From Iris pallida (Eukaryota; Streptophyta; Magnoliopsida; Asparagales; Iridaceae): a stretch of 64,000 nucleotides of DNA. Where the stretch lies: positions 1,698,450 through 1,762,449 of the forward strand of contig JANAVB010007000.1 in NCBI GenBank assembly GCA_029216955.1, given 5' to 3'. A model generated the notes under the pieces. It ran no database searches, was not told the origin of the DNA, and was given only the letters and a program-made list of their open reading frames with translations. Positions 62,501-64,000 of the stretch are shown piece after piece. Every line of letters begins with the position of its first letter. Within the stretch, counting starts at the first letter, position 1. Made by a program: the position numbers and the translations under genes.

Positions 62501-62832
62501 AAAAAAACTTTCTAAGGTGGATAGAGTCTTCGTTTGATGAATTATCCTTGAGGTTATTATTAGCTTTTGTGTTAATTTTTTTGAAACACTTAGAGCATTT
62601 TGGGATTCAAGACCATAGCCTAAGGTTCCAATACCAAGTCATATCTATTCACTTCTATTTTTCACCCTAGCTAATCAATATCCTTAATAAAGATTTTTCC
62701 TTTTCTTTTTTGAAAAAAAAAATGTATTTCTCCTACCATAAATTTTTACTATCTTTTTCGCCGATCAACCAAGTCTGTCTACCCTAGTAGTCCTTAAATT
62801 CGAGGACGAATTATTTCTAAGGTGGATAGATT
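59554..62832 (+). other. G3 internal region, non-coding, with a buried LTR-like segment
   Basis: Opens with TTGGTGGTCCATGCAGGTC (59561-59579), the shared internal-start block, and a GCGAGCCTGCGACTAGGA stretch like LARD-A. At 59832-59848 a PPT-like CTAAGGTGGATAGATT is followed by TATAAGTC and AT-rich sequence resembling a G3-type LTR start. 60405-60700 then matches, inverted, the solo LTR at 38800-39060 (for example ACTAGGAAAACCAGGCC). TATATATAGGGGAGG near 60271 looks like an LTR core promoter. From about 60730 to 62780 no coding or repeat signal is recognised. The true PPT is at 62812-62832. Confidence 0.6.
62812..62832 (+). other. G3 polypurine tract
   Basis: TTTCTAAGGTGGATAGATT directly precedes the LTR start TGTAACTCCC at 62833, with GAGGACGAATTA just upstream as in G1 and LARD-A. 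Confidence 0.75.
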
Positions 62833-64000
62833 TGTAACTCCCTTGCCCAAAATTTTCAAATTTTTATTTAATTAGTTATTCTATTTTTCGTATTTTTAAA
62901 TACTTCATCTCTGAAACTATGGACGTTATTTTCCATTATATTTCAAAACTAATTTAAAATTATGATTTGAAAATAATATAGGTTTTTAATAAAAATATCT
63001 ATTTTTGAACCCATTACTTGCATTATAAAATATGTTGGGCCTTCAAACGCTCGAAAGTGATTTGAAAAAAAAATTATATCCATTTGAATAAAAAGGATAT
63101 TTATTAAATTATTTTAAATAAGGTTTTGATTGAATAAAACTATACTTTAGACTTTTGATAGCATTAAATATTATTTAAAGGTACTATTTTGATCGCTCAT
63201 TTGATTTGAATTAGAATTCATACAATTGAATTATTTTATAATATTTTAAATTATTATTGCAATCGTTAAGTATTGTGTGTGGATTAATTTGTATTTACAT
63301 TTTATTTTAAGTTAAATTATGTAAAGATTTATCCCCTAGAATTATTGATGACATTGGCTATGAATTCTGATTTACTATTATGGTCGATCGATTCAGCCAA
63401 ATCTAATTTATGATTTATTTGTTTAGATGTGATTAATAAAGGACTATATATTTTTAATAATATTTTTTAAATAGAAGCATTACATAAGGAAAAGATTGTT
63501 TAGGATATATTAGATATTGAAACAATCGTAATTTATATTTAAATTAAGCTGGGATAGAAACCTTCAAACCACCCTTATCCCTTTATCCCTAACTAACAAT
63601 GGCCGACCCATGCATTCCTTCTAGATTATAGTGAATCCGACCTTGTGATTCTATCACATCTATATATGGTAGAAATCTTCCCCTGTTAGGAGTAATTTAA
63701 AAATGATTCCATGTTGGGTCTGATACCATTAGTGAGTAATTTTATAATATTCTAAATTATTATTGCAATCGTTATGGTATAGTGAGTCTATTTTAAAGAT
63801 TATTTAATGGTATCAGACCATTCAAATAGCCCCTGCCCTTATCTCTTTTTAATTTGTTCAGTTTGTTTGTTCAGTTATACTTGTTTGTTCAGTTCATTGT
63901 GCAGCAATAGTATAGGTTGCTTTAGTATCCTTCATGATCAAATGATTCTATGTTGGGTGTTAATTCATTTTGTGTTACAATTCTCATTATATGTATCCTA
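62833..64000 (+). repeat. G3 3' LTR, partial, with a foreign insertion from about 63689
   Basis: 62833-63688 matches 34147-35003. After CCCCTGTTA the two copies diverge: this one continues into a segment with a perfect 15-bp inverted repeat (63717-63731 and 63805-63819) and repeats of TTTGTTCAGTT (63850-63900). The LTR end and the G3/G1 junction lie beyond the window. Confidence 0.75.

Larger units (their letters stand above)
34147..64000 (+). mobile_element. G3 (LARD-B), non-coding large-LTR retrotransposon inserted in G1 3' LTR (partial)
   Basis: The 5' LTR begins TGTAACTCCCTTGCCC at 34147 and ends GGGTACGGGTCGTGACA at 59553. It is broken by a solo LTR (35151-39206) and CACTA-3 (41270-59368), leaving about 3.2 kb of true LTR. 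The internal region is 59554-62832 and the 3' LTR begins at 62833. The left flank is GAACC, the expected 5-bp duplication, whose partner is outside the window. No protein similarity is found internally. The first ~850 bp of both LTRs differ at only a few positions, so insertion is fairly recent. Confidence 0.82.

Noticed and set aside
63717..63819. tRNA-like element because of the TGGTATCAGACC and inverse
   Set aside because: No cloverleaf, no B-box GGTTCGAATCC-type sequence; only an inverted repeat is supported.

Overview
This window looks like intergenic heterochromatin from a large, repeat-rich flowering-plant genome. The evidence is plant-type CACTA (En/Spm) transposases with GT-AG introns, a Tekay/Del-type chromovirus, an Ale/Retrofit-like Ty1-copia element, a plant LINE, very long AT-rich LTRs and long (TA)n tracts. 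I cannot name the species. I found no intact host gene and no tRNA, rRNA or CRISPR. Nearly everything is mobile DNA, and the interest lies in how it is nested.

Layout. (1) 1-14293: right part of CACTA-1, with a broken TNP2 transposase on the minus strand at 1-1938. It is interrupted by a non-coding large-LTR element, LARD-A (3129-13629, minus), which has two LTRs of about 3.3 kb plus an extra partial internal copy. (2) 14294-14611: short unassigned flank. (3) 14612-34146: G1, a chromovirus (+) with a 2.8 kb 5' LTR (14612-17413), decayed gag-pol, and a 3' LTR cut at 34146. G1 is split inside its protease by CACTA-2 (19319-28663, TSD AAT), which carries TNP2-like and TNPA-like genes on the minus strand. 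(4) 34147 to the window end: G3 (LARD-B, +), a second non-coding large-LTR element inserted in the 3' LTR of G1. Its 5' LTR runs from 34147 to 59553 because two elements sit inside it. One is a minus-strand solo LTR (35151-39206, TSD CCTGT) that holds a LINE fragment and a CNBP/HEXBP-like exon fragment. The other is CACTA-3 (41270-59368, TSD ACA), which holds a copia element (46368-51737, TSD TGAAC). The G3 internal region is 59554-62832 and its 3' LTR starts at 62833 and leaves the window.

The order of insertion follows from the nesting. G1 came first; CACTA-2 and G3 inserted into G1; the solo LTR and CACTA-3 inserted into G3; the copia element inserted into CACTA-3. G1, LARD-A and G3 share a block near GTGGTGGCCCATGCAGGTC 7-8 nt after the LTR and similar PPT/LTR junctions. 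This suggests that the non-coding elements use chromovirus proteins in trans. Most in-frame stops in G1, the copia element and the CACTA transposases fit C-to-T decay of methylated DNA.
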